This document shows, one piece after another, positions 54,601 through 63,500 of a stretch of DNA of 64,000 nt (positions within the stretch are counted from its first letter, which is position 1; each line of letters opens with the position of its first letter). Location: contig NZ_LGIA01000149.1 in assembly GCF_001270965.1 (NCBI RefSeq), positions 1 to 64,000 on the forward strand. Reading direction: 5' to 3'. A model generated the notes under the pieces. The model searched no databases, was not told the origin of the DNA, and was given only the letters and a program-made list of their open reading frames with translations. The translations under genes were made by a program, and so were the position numbers. The stretch comes from Sunxiuqinia dokdonensis. GTDB taxonomy: Bacteria > Bacteroidota > Bacteroidia > Bacteroidales > Prolixibacteraceae.

Positions 54601-55194
54601 TTAAACGGAGACGACATCATCGACTCCGGAGAGAATACTGTTGACAACCCGGGTGATCAAAGAGTAATTGGAAACACAACACCTCGATATGCCTACGGAA
54701 TGAGTGCCACTGCAAACTGGAATAATATTGATTTCTCAATTTTCTTCCAGGGAATAGGCCAACGAGACTGGTATCCGGGTAACAATGCCGACCGATTCTG
54801 GGGTCCTTACTCCAGGCCTTATTTTTCCTTTTTACCCAAAGATTTTGAGTCACTCATTTGGAGCCCAGACAACCCGAATGCCTATTTCCCAAATCTTCTA
54901 GCCTACACAGCGCTTAACGCAAACAACGAACTGAGAGCCACCAACAATCGGTACCTACAAGATTTGGCTTACTTGCGATTAAAAAGCCTGACCATCGGCT
55001 ACAGCTTGCCAAACTCATTGATCAATCGATTCAAAATTAAGAAGTTCAGGATTTTTGCTACCGGTGAAAACCTGTTGACCTGGACCAAACTGGACTCCGA
55101 TTATATTGATCCGGAACAAGCAATGGCCAACGGAGATGCGCGCGTATATCCATTCAGCACAACTTATTCATTTGGATTTGACATTACATTCTAA
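51670..55194 (+). CDS. SusC/RagA-type TonB-linked outer-membrane transporter with STN domain
   Basis: An 1174-residue TonB-dependent transporter. After a charged start the signal helix is MKLTLFFMLTGLIAIASSTY (about 21-40). An STN/secretin-like signalling domain follows (about 45-118), then a carboxypeptidase-regulatory-like domain (about 134-205, GRVTDSTGAPLPGVTIMIKG). The SusC signature VVAVGYGTIKK near 214 and the plug domain come next (SLNIRGMTSLNGG, PLVLIDGIPG, LKDASSAAIYGARGAYGVI), and the 22-stranded barrel ends in a terminal F. The STN domain links it to FecR and the ECF sigma factor upstream (trans-envelope induction). It pairs with the SusD-type lipoprotein 17 bases downstream. Confidence 0.96.
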   Translation: MKKRLRNGIRAGGCTKFIRVMKLTLFFMLTGLIAIASSTYSQTQRLNLDMKGAQLVDVLSEIEQQSSFYFFFKNEEINSVKKVDAQFHEATIDKILSSLLKNTGLKYKIVDKYIVISPDTNGSLSIQPEARTIVGRVTDSTGAPLPGVTIMIKGTTKGTVSDFDGNYSVASVPENAVLVYSFVGMGTQEITTNGQSMIDVTMLEDAIGIEEVVAVGYGTIKKVNLTGAINQISSEDLEDRPITTISSAIQGTMPNLNISFAGGAPGQMGSLNIRGMTSLNGGSPLVLIDGIPGTLDRLTPEEVQNITVLKDASSAAIYGARGAYGVILITTKSGESGKTSIRYNNSFGFSTPTVSTDFITSGYDWMKLNDDALAHVGGYSGYTEADYQELYDRRNDKTEHPDRPWITVQNRNGKDQYVYYGNFDWWNFMFTKWQPSQNHNINISRGTDKIQFMLNGNMKLQDGIMRVATDKYKSYALRSKISAELYPWLKVSNNTNFYNSNYDYYGREGGGNSNFIHINVHASPAYAPVNPDGTATYVSGLNRYDIGDGIFAMLQSRNTKGAKQKYELTTTSEATFIPLKDLNIVANYSYSLYTDPTYYRQVPATYSLYPGEVEIATKYSIDRLSESQQFNQVHVMNVYANYSKIIANNHSIKGVAGFNQELHQAKKISAGRYDLLSPTLNDLNLATGDPYVGGGSSAYALRGIFYRVNYDYKGKYLLETNGRYDGTSRFPKGDRYGFFPSVSAGWRVSEEGFFSPIKNTVDNLKLRASYGSLGNQAVSAPYPYISTLNPGSMSYIFDGDQARYMNSPSPVAGNLTWEKVTSFNVGLDVSLLDNRLNTSFDRYTRNTSGMLSAGEKLPNVFGASQPLENIASLKTEGFELSVEWRNRFNLANKPFRYSTRFILSDNYAHITKINNPTKLTYSNYEGKRIGEIWGYVTDGFFLTDAEAKTYPVNQEWLNRIRNEYNIPLRAGDLRWVDLNGDDIIDSGENTVDNPGDQRVIGNTTPRYAYGMSATANWNNIDFSIFFQGIGQRDWYPGNNADRFWGPYSRPYFSFLPKDFESLIWSPDNPNAYFPNLLAYTALNANNELRATNNRYLQDLAYLRLKSLTIGYSLPNSLINRFKIKKFRIFATGENLLTWTKLDSDYIDPEQAMANGDARVYPFSTTYSFGFDITF

Positions 55195-55211
55195 CGATAA
55201 ATATTTGACCT

Positions 55212-56972
55212 ATGAAAAATATTAATATAATCCTGCTTATTCTTGCTACTGTGCTTATCTGCAGTTGCAACGATGATTTTCTGGAGCGATTTCCCACCGA
55301 CGAACTTTCTCCTCAGACAGCCTTTTCATCAGAAAATGATCTAAAAACGTACACCAACAGCTATTATTCGCTGTTTCAGGGAGGATCTGGAATTTATGGA
55401 GAAGCGGCCGACAACATTGTTAAAAGTTCGATTGGACGAGAAATCATGGGAACACGTTTGGTTCCTACCACCGATTCGAAATGGGGATGGAGCGGATTAC
55501 GCAACATCAATTTTTTCCTGAATAATGAAAACGTGATCAATTTTCACGATCCTTCCGTAAGAGATCATTACGTTGGCTTATCACGATTCTTTCGCGCATT
55601 TTTCTACTTCGAAAAAGTACGTTACTACGGCGATGTCCCTTGGTACAGCACCGTTATTCAATCAAATGATGAGGAGCTGTTGAAAAAAGCGCGTGACCCA
55701 CGAAGCCTGGTCATGGATTCGGTCTTAGCTGACATTGACTTTGCCATTGCCAACCTCGACGAAACAAAAAGCGTTGAGCGAGTAACCAAATGGACCGCTT
55801 TGGCGCTTAAGTCGCGGATTTGTCTTTACGAAGGAACTTTCAGAAAATACCATCCTGAATTTGGAGTTGCTGGTTCAGAGAAATTTCTGGCCGAAGCTGC
55901 CGAAGCTGCACTTGAATTGATGAATAATGGGCAATACACAATTTACAACAAAACTTCCGGCCCCTCCGGGAAACCTTATCAAGATGTTTTCGGACACCTC
56001 AAGGCAGACGATGTGAGTGAGGAAATTATTCTGACTCGTCGCTATGACGCTGACTTATCTTTAAAACACGGCGTTCAGTTCTATCTGACCTCACGCACCC
56101 AAGGAAAACCTGGCTTGGAGAAAAAACTGGTCAACAGCTACCTAATGAGCGACGGAAGTCGATTTACAGATATTGCTGGTTACGATACTTTGCAATTTTT
56201 TGATGAAATCCAGAACCGGGATCCTCGCTTGGCGCAAACCATTGTTACACCGGGATTTAAAAGACTTGGCTCTGATCAGTTGGTGTCACCAAACTATGAG
56301 AACACGACAACCGGATACCAGCCCATTAAATACCTCAACGATCCCAGTATGGATCTTAGTGGTCAGTCAGCTCAAGATCTCCCGCTATTTCGATATGCCG
56401 AAGTGTTACTCAATTATGCTGAAGCAAAAGCGGAACTAGGCAGCCTTACCCAAGCCGATTTAGACATGTCAATCAATCAATTAAGAGATCGCGTAAGTAT
56501 GCCCCACTTGGTTCTGGCCGATGCCAATGCAAATCCAGATCCCTATCAGGCCGACCTATATAAAAACCTGACAGGAGCCAATCAAGGTGTCATCCTTGAA
56601 ATCAGGCGCGAAAGACGCATTGAATTAGTCATGGAGCTGGATTTTCGTTGGGATGATATTATGCGCTGGAAAGAGGGGCACCTAATTGCAACACCTTTCG
56701 AAGGTGTCTATTTCCCGGGTGTTGGCGAATACGACGTAGATAATGATGGTAAAGTTGATGTTGAAATTTATTCGGGAGAAAAACCTCCATCAACTGGCGC
56801 TTATCTCATTCCGGTATCTGACTTATCTGGTGAAAACAAGGGTAACTTGCTTCCCAACAAAGGCGTGAACAAAGTTTTCGACGAGTCGAAAGACTATTTA
56901 TGGCCTCTTCCAATCGAGGACCTAACCTTAAACCCAAATCTGACACAAAACCCCGGCTGGGGGCAACCCTAG
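55212..56972 (+). CDS. SusD/RagB-type surface lipoprotein
   Basis: A 586-residue SusD-family protein, a surface lipoprotein that lids the SusC barrel and captures the ligand. A lipobox ends at LICSC, cysteine near residue 19. The following CNDDFLERFPTDELSPQTAF is the classic SusD N-terminal pattern. TPR-like helices and the C-terminal RagB domain follow, with RYAEVLLNYAEAKAEL near 397 and IRRERRIELVMELDFRWDDIMRWK near 463 as strong signatures. It is 17 bases behind SusC in one transcription unit. The ligand cannot be read from sequence. Confidence 0.96.
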   Translation: MKNINIILLILATVLICSCNDDFLERFPTDELSPQTAFSSENDLKTYTNSYYSLFQGGSGIYGEAADNIVKSSIGREIMGTRLVPTTDSKWGWSGLRNINFFLNNENVINFHDPSVRDHYVGLSRFFRAFFYFEKVRYYGDVPWYSTVIQSNDEELLKKARDPRSLVMDSVLADIDFAIANLDETKSVERVTKWTALALKSRICLYEGTFRKYHPEFGVAGSEKFLAEAAEAALELMNNGQYTIYNKTSGPSGKPYQDVFGHLKADDVSEEIILTRRYDADLSLKHGVQFYLTSRTQGKPGLEKKLVNSYLMSDGSRFTDIAGYDTLQFFDEIQNRDPRLAQTIVTPGFKRLGSDQLVSPNYENTTTGYQPIKYLNDPSMDLSGQSAQDLPLFRYAEVLLNYAEAKAELGSLTQADLDMSINQLRDRVSMPHLVLADANANPDPYQADLYKNLTGANQGVILEIRRERRIELVMELDFRWDDIMRWKEGHLIATPFEGVYFPGVGEYDVDNDGKVDVEIYSGEKPPSTGAYLIPVSDLSGENKGNLLPNKGVNKVFDESKDYLWPLPIEDLTLNPNLTQNPGWGQP

Positions 56973-56988
56973 TCTAAATCAAAACACC

Positions 56989-57855
56989 ATGCGAAGTCTG
57001 CTGACAAATATTCTGATCATTTTCCTTTTCATCTCGTGTAACGAATCGCCTTCAATACCTGATAGCGCCGAAGACAGGACCCAGGAAGATGAAAATACAT
57101 ACGGATTGGACAACGATAGTAAATCCAAACTTTCCGAAATCAAAGTGATGACTTACAACATTCATGCTGGAAATCCCCCGTCGAAACCGGGAATATGCGA
57201 CCTGAATGCTGTTGCCGAAGCGATTGTTCAAGCCAATCCCGACATCGTTTTGCTTCAGGAAGTAGACAAAAATACCGGAAGAAATGACTTCCGTGGTGAC
57301 CAAAGTAAAGAACTGGGTAAACTAACTCAAATGAACTACCAGTTCTTTTCTGCCAGAATCTATTTAAGTGGCTACTATGGTGTCGCTATCTTGAGTAAGT
57401 ATCCCTTGCTCAATGCAAAAAAACACCTATTGGCTAAAGAACCTGCACTGGAACAAAGAGTATTGGGAACAGCAATAGTCGATTTGCCTGGTATTGATTC
57501 GATTATGGTCGCTTGCACGCATCTTCAACACAACGATGCGAACAACCGACTTAATCAAATCCAAGATGTTGTTCAACTCCTCTCACCATCGCAAGTTCCG
57601 GTTATCATCGGAGGCGACTTCAATGAACAACCAAGTGCTGATCAGTTTTTCTCGGTTTTCGACGAGAATTTTACTCGTTCCTGTATAGGCAACGACTGCC
57701 CGAAAACTTTCAGCACAACCAATCCATACGCAACAATTGATTACCTGGCCTTCAAACCGGAGGCTGCTTTTGAAACGACCAGACATGAAATATGGTACGA
57801 AAACTACGCTTCGGATCATTTTCCTGTGATGGCAACTTTTAAAATTAAAAGATAA
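56989..57855 (+). CDS. Lipoprotein of the endonuclease/exonuclease/phosphatase (EEP) family, first copy
   Basis: A 288-residue secreted EEP-fold hydrolase. The signal ends in a lipobox (FLFISC, cysteine about 17), so it is a lipoprotein, probably at the cell surface or in the periplasm. The catalytic set is complete: MTYNIH near residue 53, LLQEVD near 87 with the metal-binding glutamate, CTHLQH near 167, GGDFNE near 205, and the catalytic pair in ASDHFP near 276. EEP enzymes cleave phosphodiesters or phosphomonoesters (DNase I, sphingomyelinase, inositol-polyphosphate phosphatases). Its place inside a SusCD operon suggests that it processes the imported phosphorylated substrate. The specific substrate is unknown. 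It lies 16 bases after the SusD gene. Confidence 0.92.
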   Translation: MRSLLTNILIIFLFISCNESPSIPDSAEDRTQEDENTYGLDNDSKSKLSEIKVMTYNIHAGNPPSKPGICDLNAVAEAIVQANPDIVLLQEVDKNTGRNDFRGDQSKELGKLTQMNYQFFSARIYLSGYYGVAILSKYPLLNAKKHLLAKEPALEQRVLGTAIVDLPGIDSIMVACTHLQHNDANNRLNQIQDVVQLLSPSQVPVIIGGDFNEQPSADQFFSVFDENFTRSCIGNDCPKTFSTTNPYATIDYLAFKPEAAFETTRHEIWYENYASDHFPVMATFKIKR

Positions 57856-57876
57856 TACAACTTAATTTGATAATTT

Positions 57877-59487
57877 ATGAAAACAACTAGTATAATCGCG
57901 TTCTTCTTTGCACTAAGCCTTGGATTTACCAGCTGCGAAGATGACGACATGCGTCCGGCAAATGGACCTGACATACAGATTTCAGACGAAAACCTGTCTT
58001 TTGATGGGCTAAATGTCGGCGAAACCATCACCATTCCCGTTCAAGTAAATTCCGACAATGGCGTAAAACGAATTTCTTACTTCTTTGTGATGAGCTCGGA
58101 CAACGGAACTGAAACCAGCGAAGCCATCCATTTCGACGATTCAGCCACACCGGTATCCATACAAAAGGATCTTCAATTTGAAGCCATTCCAAACATGCTT
58201 GAAATGGTCATCGTGGCTTTCGACAGTCGAAATGTCAGTTCTGAAATTCACATCTCCTTCGACAATATTCGCTCGCTGCCACAAATGTCATTTACTGACA
58301 ATGTTGATTATCGGGAAACTGTTTTTGAGAATAAAATGATTTCGGTAACTGGGACAGTGACTTCGGAACACGACATCGCTGCTTTGAGTTATAAAACCGT
58401 GGTGAACGGCGAAAACAGTTCGGAAATGAATATTCCTTTTTCCAATGCCACCAACATTGCTTTCTCTGCAGATGTTAGAGTAATTAAAGGGCTGGAGGCC
58501 ATCATCATCGAGGCTACCAACATTTACGAGGGAATGGTTGTTGATACCTTCCGAATTGGATCCATCGTTGACGATGCTGTGGCCATTACCATGCAAAACG
58601 GAATAACCGAAATCGACAGGTTATATGCTGAAAAGACAAACACATTTAACGGCATGATCGCGTCAGGATCTGACGTAGCCTCTTTCAGCTATGCAATCAA
58701 GCAAGATGGTGCCTACGGCGACGAGATTGCTATTCCACTTGGCACTCCGCTCGATGAGTTTGGTTTCTCCATCACTATTGAAGGTGCTGAAAGTATGCAA
58801 GCCATCCGATTGAGCGGTGAGAACCTGAATGGCAACACCCTGGTGCTTGAACTGCCAATTGAAAGGGTACTTCTACCGCTGGTTTATAAACAGGACGTTG
58901 TTCTTACAACTGAAATCGGTGCCGGTAAGCCAAACTGGTTTGCAGCCTACCTCGAACCTCATGTTTTCGATCAGGAAACAGCACGAACCAACCAAGAAAT
59001 GATGGATTTTGTGTTTACTGTTCATGGTACCGCCCTTCGTTTTCATTCCGCAGCTGTTTACGAAGCAAGTTCATACCTTCCAACAGTTGCTCCTTACATG
59101 GAAGGATTCACTCAGGCCACCTATTCCGTGGTCACCAGTAATCGGAGTAGCGTCACAACGGAATCACTGGCTGCGTTGGAGTACGATGAAGATCTGGAAA
59201 AATTTATTCTTGAAAAAATCATGGCTCCTACCTCGGAAGGCGGCGAGAATTACAATGTAGCGGGTACCAACCGCAGAACCAGTGGTAACCTCGAGGCTAA
59301 CCGGGGCTTGGTTGTCGGATGGGGAAGCTATCAGGATGGTACCGCTCAAAATGAGCAATTTGCTATCATATTTGTAAAAGAAGTAAGCTTGATTGATGGC
59401 ATCGGACATGTTAAGTTCGACATCAAATATCCGAGCCCTGATTACCGAAGCCAGTACAATCCCGTTTCAATTATACCTTACCCATAA
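57877..59487 (+). CDS. Surface lipoprotein of the SusCD locus, probable binding protein
   Basis: A 536-residue lipoprotein with a lipobox at FTSC (cysteine about 20) followed by an acidic stretch (EDDDMRP). The rest is predicted to be several beta-sandwich domains of about 90 residues (repeated hydrophobic strand patterns, for example GETITIPVQVNSDNGVKRIS, then similar blocks near 150 and 240). The C-terminal 190 residues form a separate domain with a conserved-looking ENYNVAGTNRRTSGNL segment. By position (fourth in a SusCD operon) it resembles surface glycan-binding or SusE/F-like proteins, but I cannot name the family. It has no catalytic motif that I see. A terminator follows. Confidence 0.8.
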   Translation: MKTTSIIAFFFALSLGFTSCEDDDMRPANGPDIQISDENLSFDGLNVGETITIPVQVNSDNGVKRISYFFVMSSDNGTETSEAIHFDDSATPVSIQKDLQFEAIPNMLEMVIVAFDSRNVSSEIHISFDNIRSLPQMSFTDNVDYRETVFENKMISVTGTVTSEHDIAALSYKTVVNGENSSEMNIPFSNATNIAFSADVRVIKGLEAIIIEATNIYEGMVVDTFRIGSIVDDAVAITMQNGITEIDRLYAEKTNTFNGMIASGSDVASFSYAIKQDGAYGDEIAIPLGTPLDEFGFSITIEGAESMQAIRLSGENLNGNTLVLELPIERVLLPLVYKQDVVLTTEIGAGKPNWFAAYLEPHVFDQETARTNQEMMDFVFTVHGTALRFHSAAVYEASSYLPTVAPYMEGFTQATYSVVTSNRSSVTTESLAALEYDEDLEKFILEKIMAPTSEGGENYNVAGTNRRTSGNLEANRGLVVGWGSYQDGTAQNEQFAIIFVKEVSLIDGIGHVKFDIKYPSPDYRSQYNPVSIIPYP

Positions 59488-59497
59488 TAAAAAGAGC

Positions 59498-59542
59498 GAG
59501 CACCGGAGCATTCATTTTGGATACTCCGATGCTCCTGCTTTT
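59498..59542 (+). terminator. Terminator after the SusCD operon
   Basis: GAGCACCGGAGCAT and ATACTCCGATGCTC pair (two mismatches) around a short loop, followed by CTGCTTTTATT. It separates the SusC operon from the second EEP gene. Confidence 0.8.
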
Positions 59543-59632
59543 ATTGCAAAACAGTCAATTTTTTAATTGCCGTAAGTTGTAGTTCAAATGACCAAATCAT
59601 TCAATATAAAACAATAACAAACGACATAAACA

Positions 59633-60475
59633 ATGAAAATTCCATACATCTCGCTAGTTTCGGCTGTTATACTTTCCATCGGAATTTCCTCCTGTGGGCA
59701 AAATAAAGCGTCTCAGCAATCAGCATCCAACAAAACGGAACCAACAGCTGAAACCATCCGTGTACTGACCTACAACATTCACCACGCCAATCCGCCAGAA
59801 AAAGAAGGAACGATTGATTTGAAATCTATTGCAGAAGTAATTCGCGAGTCAAAAGCTGACTTGGTGGCCATACAAGAACTAGATAGCGTCACTGAACGCA
59901 GCCAGCGAAATTTTCAACTCAAAAGTCTGGCCGACGAATTGGATATGAACTTTCACTTTTTCAGTGCTATTCCCTTTCAGGGAGGAGCCTACGGTGTGGG
60001 TATTCTATCTCGCTTTCCGATAAGTGAACCTCAAAAAATTGCGTTGCCCGAAGCGACAGATAAGAATGCCGAAGACCGCATTTTGGGAATTCTTAAGATC
60101 AAGCTGCCAAGCGAAAAAAACATCTATTTTGGCACCACGCATTGGGATGTTTCTCACCAAGAAAACAGAGAGCTGCAGGCAAAGGCGACCAATGAAGCAG
60201 TGCGTCAACTTGATGGTCCGATAATTATTGGTGGCGATTTTAATGCAAAGACCGATTCAAAGCCGATGAACTTATTAAGGCAGGTATTTACCGATGCCAG
60301 CAAGGAGTTTGCACCAACGATCCCAACCGAAAATCCTAATCGGAGAATTGATCATATTCTATATCACCCGGGCAACCTGTTTAAACTGCAGGATGAAGAA
60401 GTGATGATGACGCCACTTTCACAAGTCGCATCAGATCATTTGCCCTTTTGGGTTGATCTGGTTGTCCTCGACTAA
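59633..60475 (+). CDS. Lipoprotein of the endonuclease/exonuclease/phosphatase (EEP) family, second copy
   Basis: A 280-residue EEP-family lipoprotein similar in layout to the one at 56989. The lipobox is at ISSC (cysteine about 21), followed by a low-complexity linker rich in Q, S and T. Catalytic residues are complete: LTYNIHHANPP near 46, IQELDS near 83, TTHWD near 165, GGDFNAKT near 202 and ASDHLPF near 269. It shares TYNIH-x-(A/G)NPP with the first copy, suggesting duplication, but it lies after the terminator and has its own ATG context, so it may be regulated separately. Substrate probably related to that of the first copy. Confidence 0.92.
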   Translation: MKIPYISLVSAVILSIGISSCGQNKASQQSASNKTEPTAETIRVLTYNIHHANPPEKEGTIDLKSIAEVIRESKADLVAIQELDSVTERSQRNFQLKSLADELDMNFHFFSAIPFQGGAYGVGILSRFPISEPQKIALPEATDKNAEDRILGILKIKLPSEKNIYFGTTHWDVSHQENRELQAKATNEAVRQLDGPIIIGGDFNAKTDSKPMNLLRQVFTDASKEFAPTIPTENPNRRIDHILYHPGNLFKLQDEEVMMTPLSQVASDHLPFWVDLVVLD

Positions 60476-60481
60476 AACTAA

Positions 60482-60527
60482 AAACCGCCAGTTTCTGACT
60501 TATCGCAATCAAAAGCTGGCGGTTCCT
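60482..60527. terminator. Bidirectional terminator between the second EEP gene and mfd
   Basis: AACCGCCAGTTT and AAAGCTGGCGGTT form an 11-12 bp stem, with U-rich tails on both strands. It serves the convergent EEP and mfd genes. Confidence 0.85.
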
Positions 60528-60550
60528 TTATAAATCAATGAATGTAACAA

Positions 60551-63500
60551 TCAATCACCTGAGCCAACCTCATTCAGAATATGACCTGCTGTCTCTACAT
60601 TGGGAACAAATGAAAACGTCAGGCTGAGTTTATCCTTCTTTTCCTTCATCCGGCACTTGTCCGGATTTTGCTGTAAATAGTGAAGAACCTTGGTAAAAGT
60701 GGCACTTTGGTAAAAAGGCGATTGCTGGTCGGCCACGAAAAAGCAAATCATTTTTTTGTCATTCAGGATGATTCGCTCAATGCCCAATTCGATCGCTGTC
60801 CACCGCAGCCGAACCACCTCGAGCAGTTCCTTGCTGGCTTGGGGTAGCTTTCCAAACCGGTCAATCAACTCGAGTTCAAACTGCTGCAAAGCCGCTTCGT
60901 CTTCCAGATTGTCGAGTTGGCGGTAAAGCAGCATCCGCTCCGAAATACTTTGAATGTAGGTGTCCGGGAACAACAACTCCATGTCGGTATCAATTTGACA
61001 ATCGTTGACAAATTGGGTTTGCAGAAATGCTTTTCCAGCGGCTTCCTGCTCTTCCCGAAACAGCTCCTTGTATTCGCCCTGTTTCAGTTCCTGCATGGCT
61101 TCATTCAGAATCCGATGATAGGTTTCGTAACCGATATCGGCAATAAAACCACTTTGTTCGGCCCCCAGCAAGTTGCCGGCCCCGCGTATATCCAAATCGC
61201 GCATGGCAATGTTGAACCCGCTGCCCAGCTCCGCAAACTCCTCAATGGCACGCAAGCGCTGCCGCGCTTCCGCCGTCAGACTGGCCAATGGTGGCGCTAT
61301 CAAATAACAAAAGGCCTTTTTGTTCGACCTGCCCACGCGTCCGCGCAGCTGGTGCAAATCACTCAGTCCAAAATTTTGCGCATTGTTGATAATGATGGTA
61401 TTGGCATTCGGAATATCCAGTCCCGACTCAATAATGGTGGTTGCTATCAACACATCGTGTTCACCATTAATAAAGTCGAGCATGATTTTTTCAAGCTTTG
61501 GCCCATCCATCTGTCCGTGACCAACAACAGTCTTCACACCCGGAACGATTCGTTTGATCGCCGCCTCCACTTCATGAATATTCTGCACCCGGTTGTGAAT
61601 AAAGAAAACCTGTCCGTTTCGGGCAACTTCGTAATTGATGGCCTCACGGATCATATCCTCGTTAAAACCATGCAGCTCAGTAATGATGGGATAGCGATTG
61701 GGTGGTGGGGTTTGAATAATCGACAAATCGCGGGCACCCATCAGCGAAAACTGCAAGGTTCGCGGAATGGGTGTGGCCGTCAGCGTCATGGTATCGACAT
61801 TCACCTTAAACTGCTTCAGTTTTTCCTTCACCGAAACACCAAATTTCTGCTCTTCATCCACAATGAGCAAACCCAAATCTTTAAACTTGACATCCTTGCC
61901 AACCAAGCGGTGGGTGCCAATCAGAATATCGATGGTGCCTGCTTCCGCTTCCTTCAGTATCTTTTTCACCTCGCCGGCAGGCCGCAAACGGCTGATGTAC
62001 TCAATCCGTACCGGAAAATCTTTGAGCCGCTCCGAAAACGTTTTATAGTGCTGAAGCGCCAAGATGGTGGTGGGTACCAAAACAGCCACTTGCTTGCTGT
62101 CGGCCACGGCTTTGAAAGCACCGCGGATGGCAATCTCCGTTTTTCCAAAACCGACATCGCCACAAACCAGGCGGTCCATTGGCATTTCGCGCTCCATGTC
62201 TTCTTTCACAGCTTGTGTGGCGGTCACCTGGTCGGGTGTATCTTCATAAATAAATGAGGCTTCAAGCTCGGTTTGCAGGTAAGAATCGGGCGAAAAAGCA
62301 AAGCCGCGTTCTTTTTTGCGCTCGGCATAAAGCGCAATCAAATCTTTGGCAATATCCTTCACCTTTTTCTTGGTGCGCTCTTTCATCTTCTGCCAGGCAC
62401 CCGTTCCCAGCTTGTTTATCTTGGGCTCAACGCCCTCTTTGCCTTTGTATTTCGAAATGCGATGCAGCGACTGGATGCTCACAAACAACACGTCACTATC
62501 GCGGTAAACCAAGCGAACCGCCTCCTGCATTTTTCCGTTGACCTCGGTTTTCACCAGCCCCGCAAATTTCCCAATCCCGTGATCAATATGCACCACATAA
62601 TCACCCTGGTGCAACTTGTTTAGCTCCTTTAGTGTGATGCTTTCCTTTTGGGGTTTTCGGGTTTTCAGTTGAAAGCGGTGGTAACGCTCAAAAATCTGGT
62701 GGTCGGTGTAACAACAAAGCTGAAGCGTATGATCAATAAATCCTTCGTGTAAGGTGAAATTCAAATCCGTAAATTCCACGGCCAGATTTTGATCCTTAAA
62801 AATGGCATGCAGCCGCTCAATCTGCTTTTGGTTCGATGATAAAATAAAATTGGTATAACCCTTGGCCGAATTTTCCTGTAGATTTTTTGCCAGCAACTCA
62901 AAATTTTTGTTGAAAACCGGTTGGGCCGAAGTGGTAAATTCGAAGCGCTTCTCAGTTTGAAAATAATTGCTGCTTCCTGACTCCAGGCAGGTGAACGGAC
63001 GCATCGCGTTTAAAAAATCGGCTCCCGAAATCAGTCGATTGAGCATATCTTCAGTCAGTGTCTCATCGCTGACCGCTTGCTGGTAAATGCGGTCAATCAT
63101 ATCGGAAACCAGGGCAACATCCCGAATATAAATACTGCTTTGGGGAGATAGAAAATTCAGAAAATTGTCGCGCGCCTCCTCTGCCAGGCCTTCCTGAATG
63201 TTAGGGATAATGACAACCTTTTCGAGCTGAACTTTCGAGATCTGTGTTTCGATATCGAAACTACGAATGCTGTCGACCACATCGCCAAAAAAGTCGAGCC
63301 GGTAAGGGTCTTCATGCGAAAAAGAATAAATATCGACCAGGCTTCCGCGAATGGAATATTGTCCCGGTTCCACCACAAAGTCAACCCGCTCAAAACCGTA
63401 TTCAAACAACACGTCATTCAAAAACTGAATCGACAACTTGTCGTTTTTATGCACCGGAAAGCTGTTCGACTCCAGCCCCTGGCCCGAAATGACCTTTTCA

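Noticed and set aside
51670..60475. Calling the locus a standard polysaccharide utilisation locus
   Set aside because: There is no glycoside hydrolase, lyase or sulfatase; the only enzymes are EEP-family phosphoesterases.
60917..62257. A 446-codon open frame opposite mfd
   Set aside because: It lies entirely antisense to a conserved mfd and has the composition expected of a GC-biased shadow frame, with no recognisable motif.
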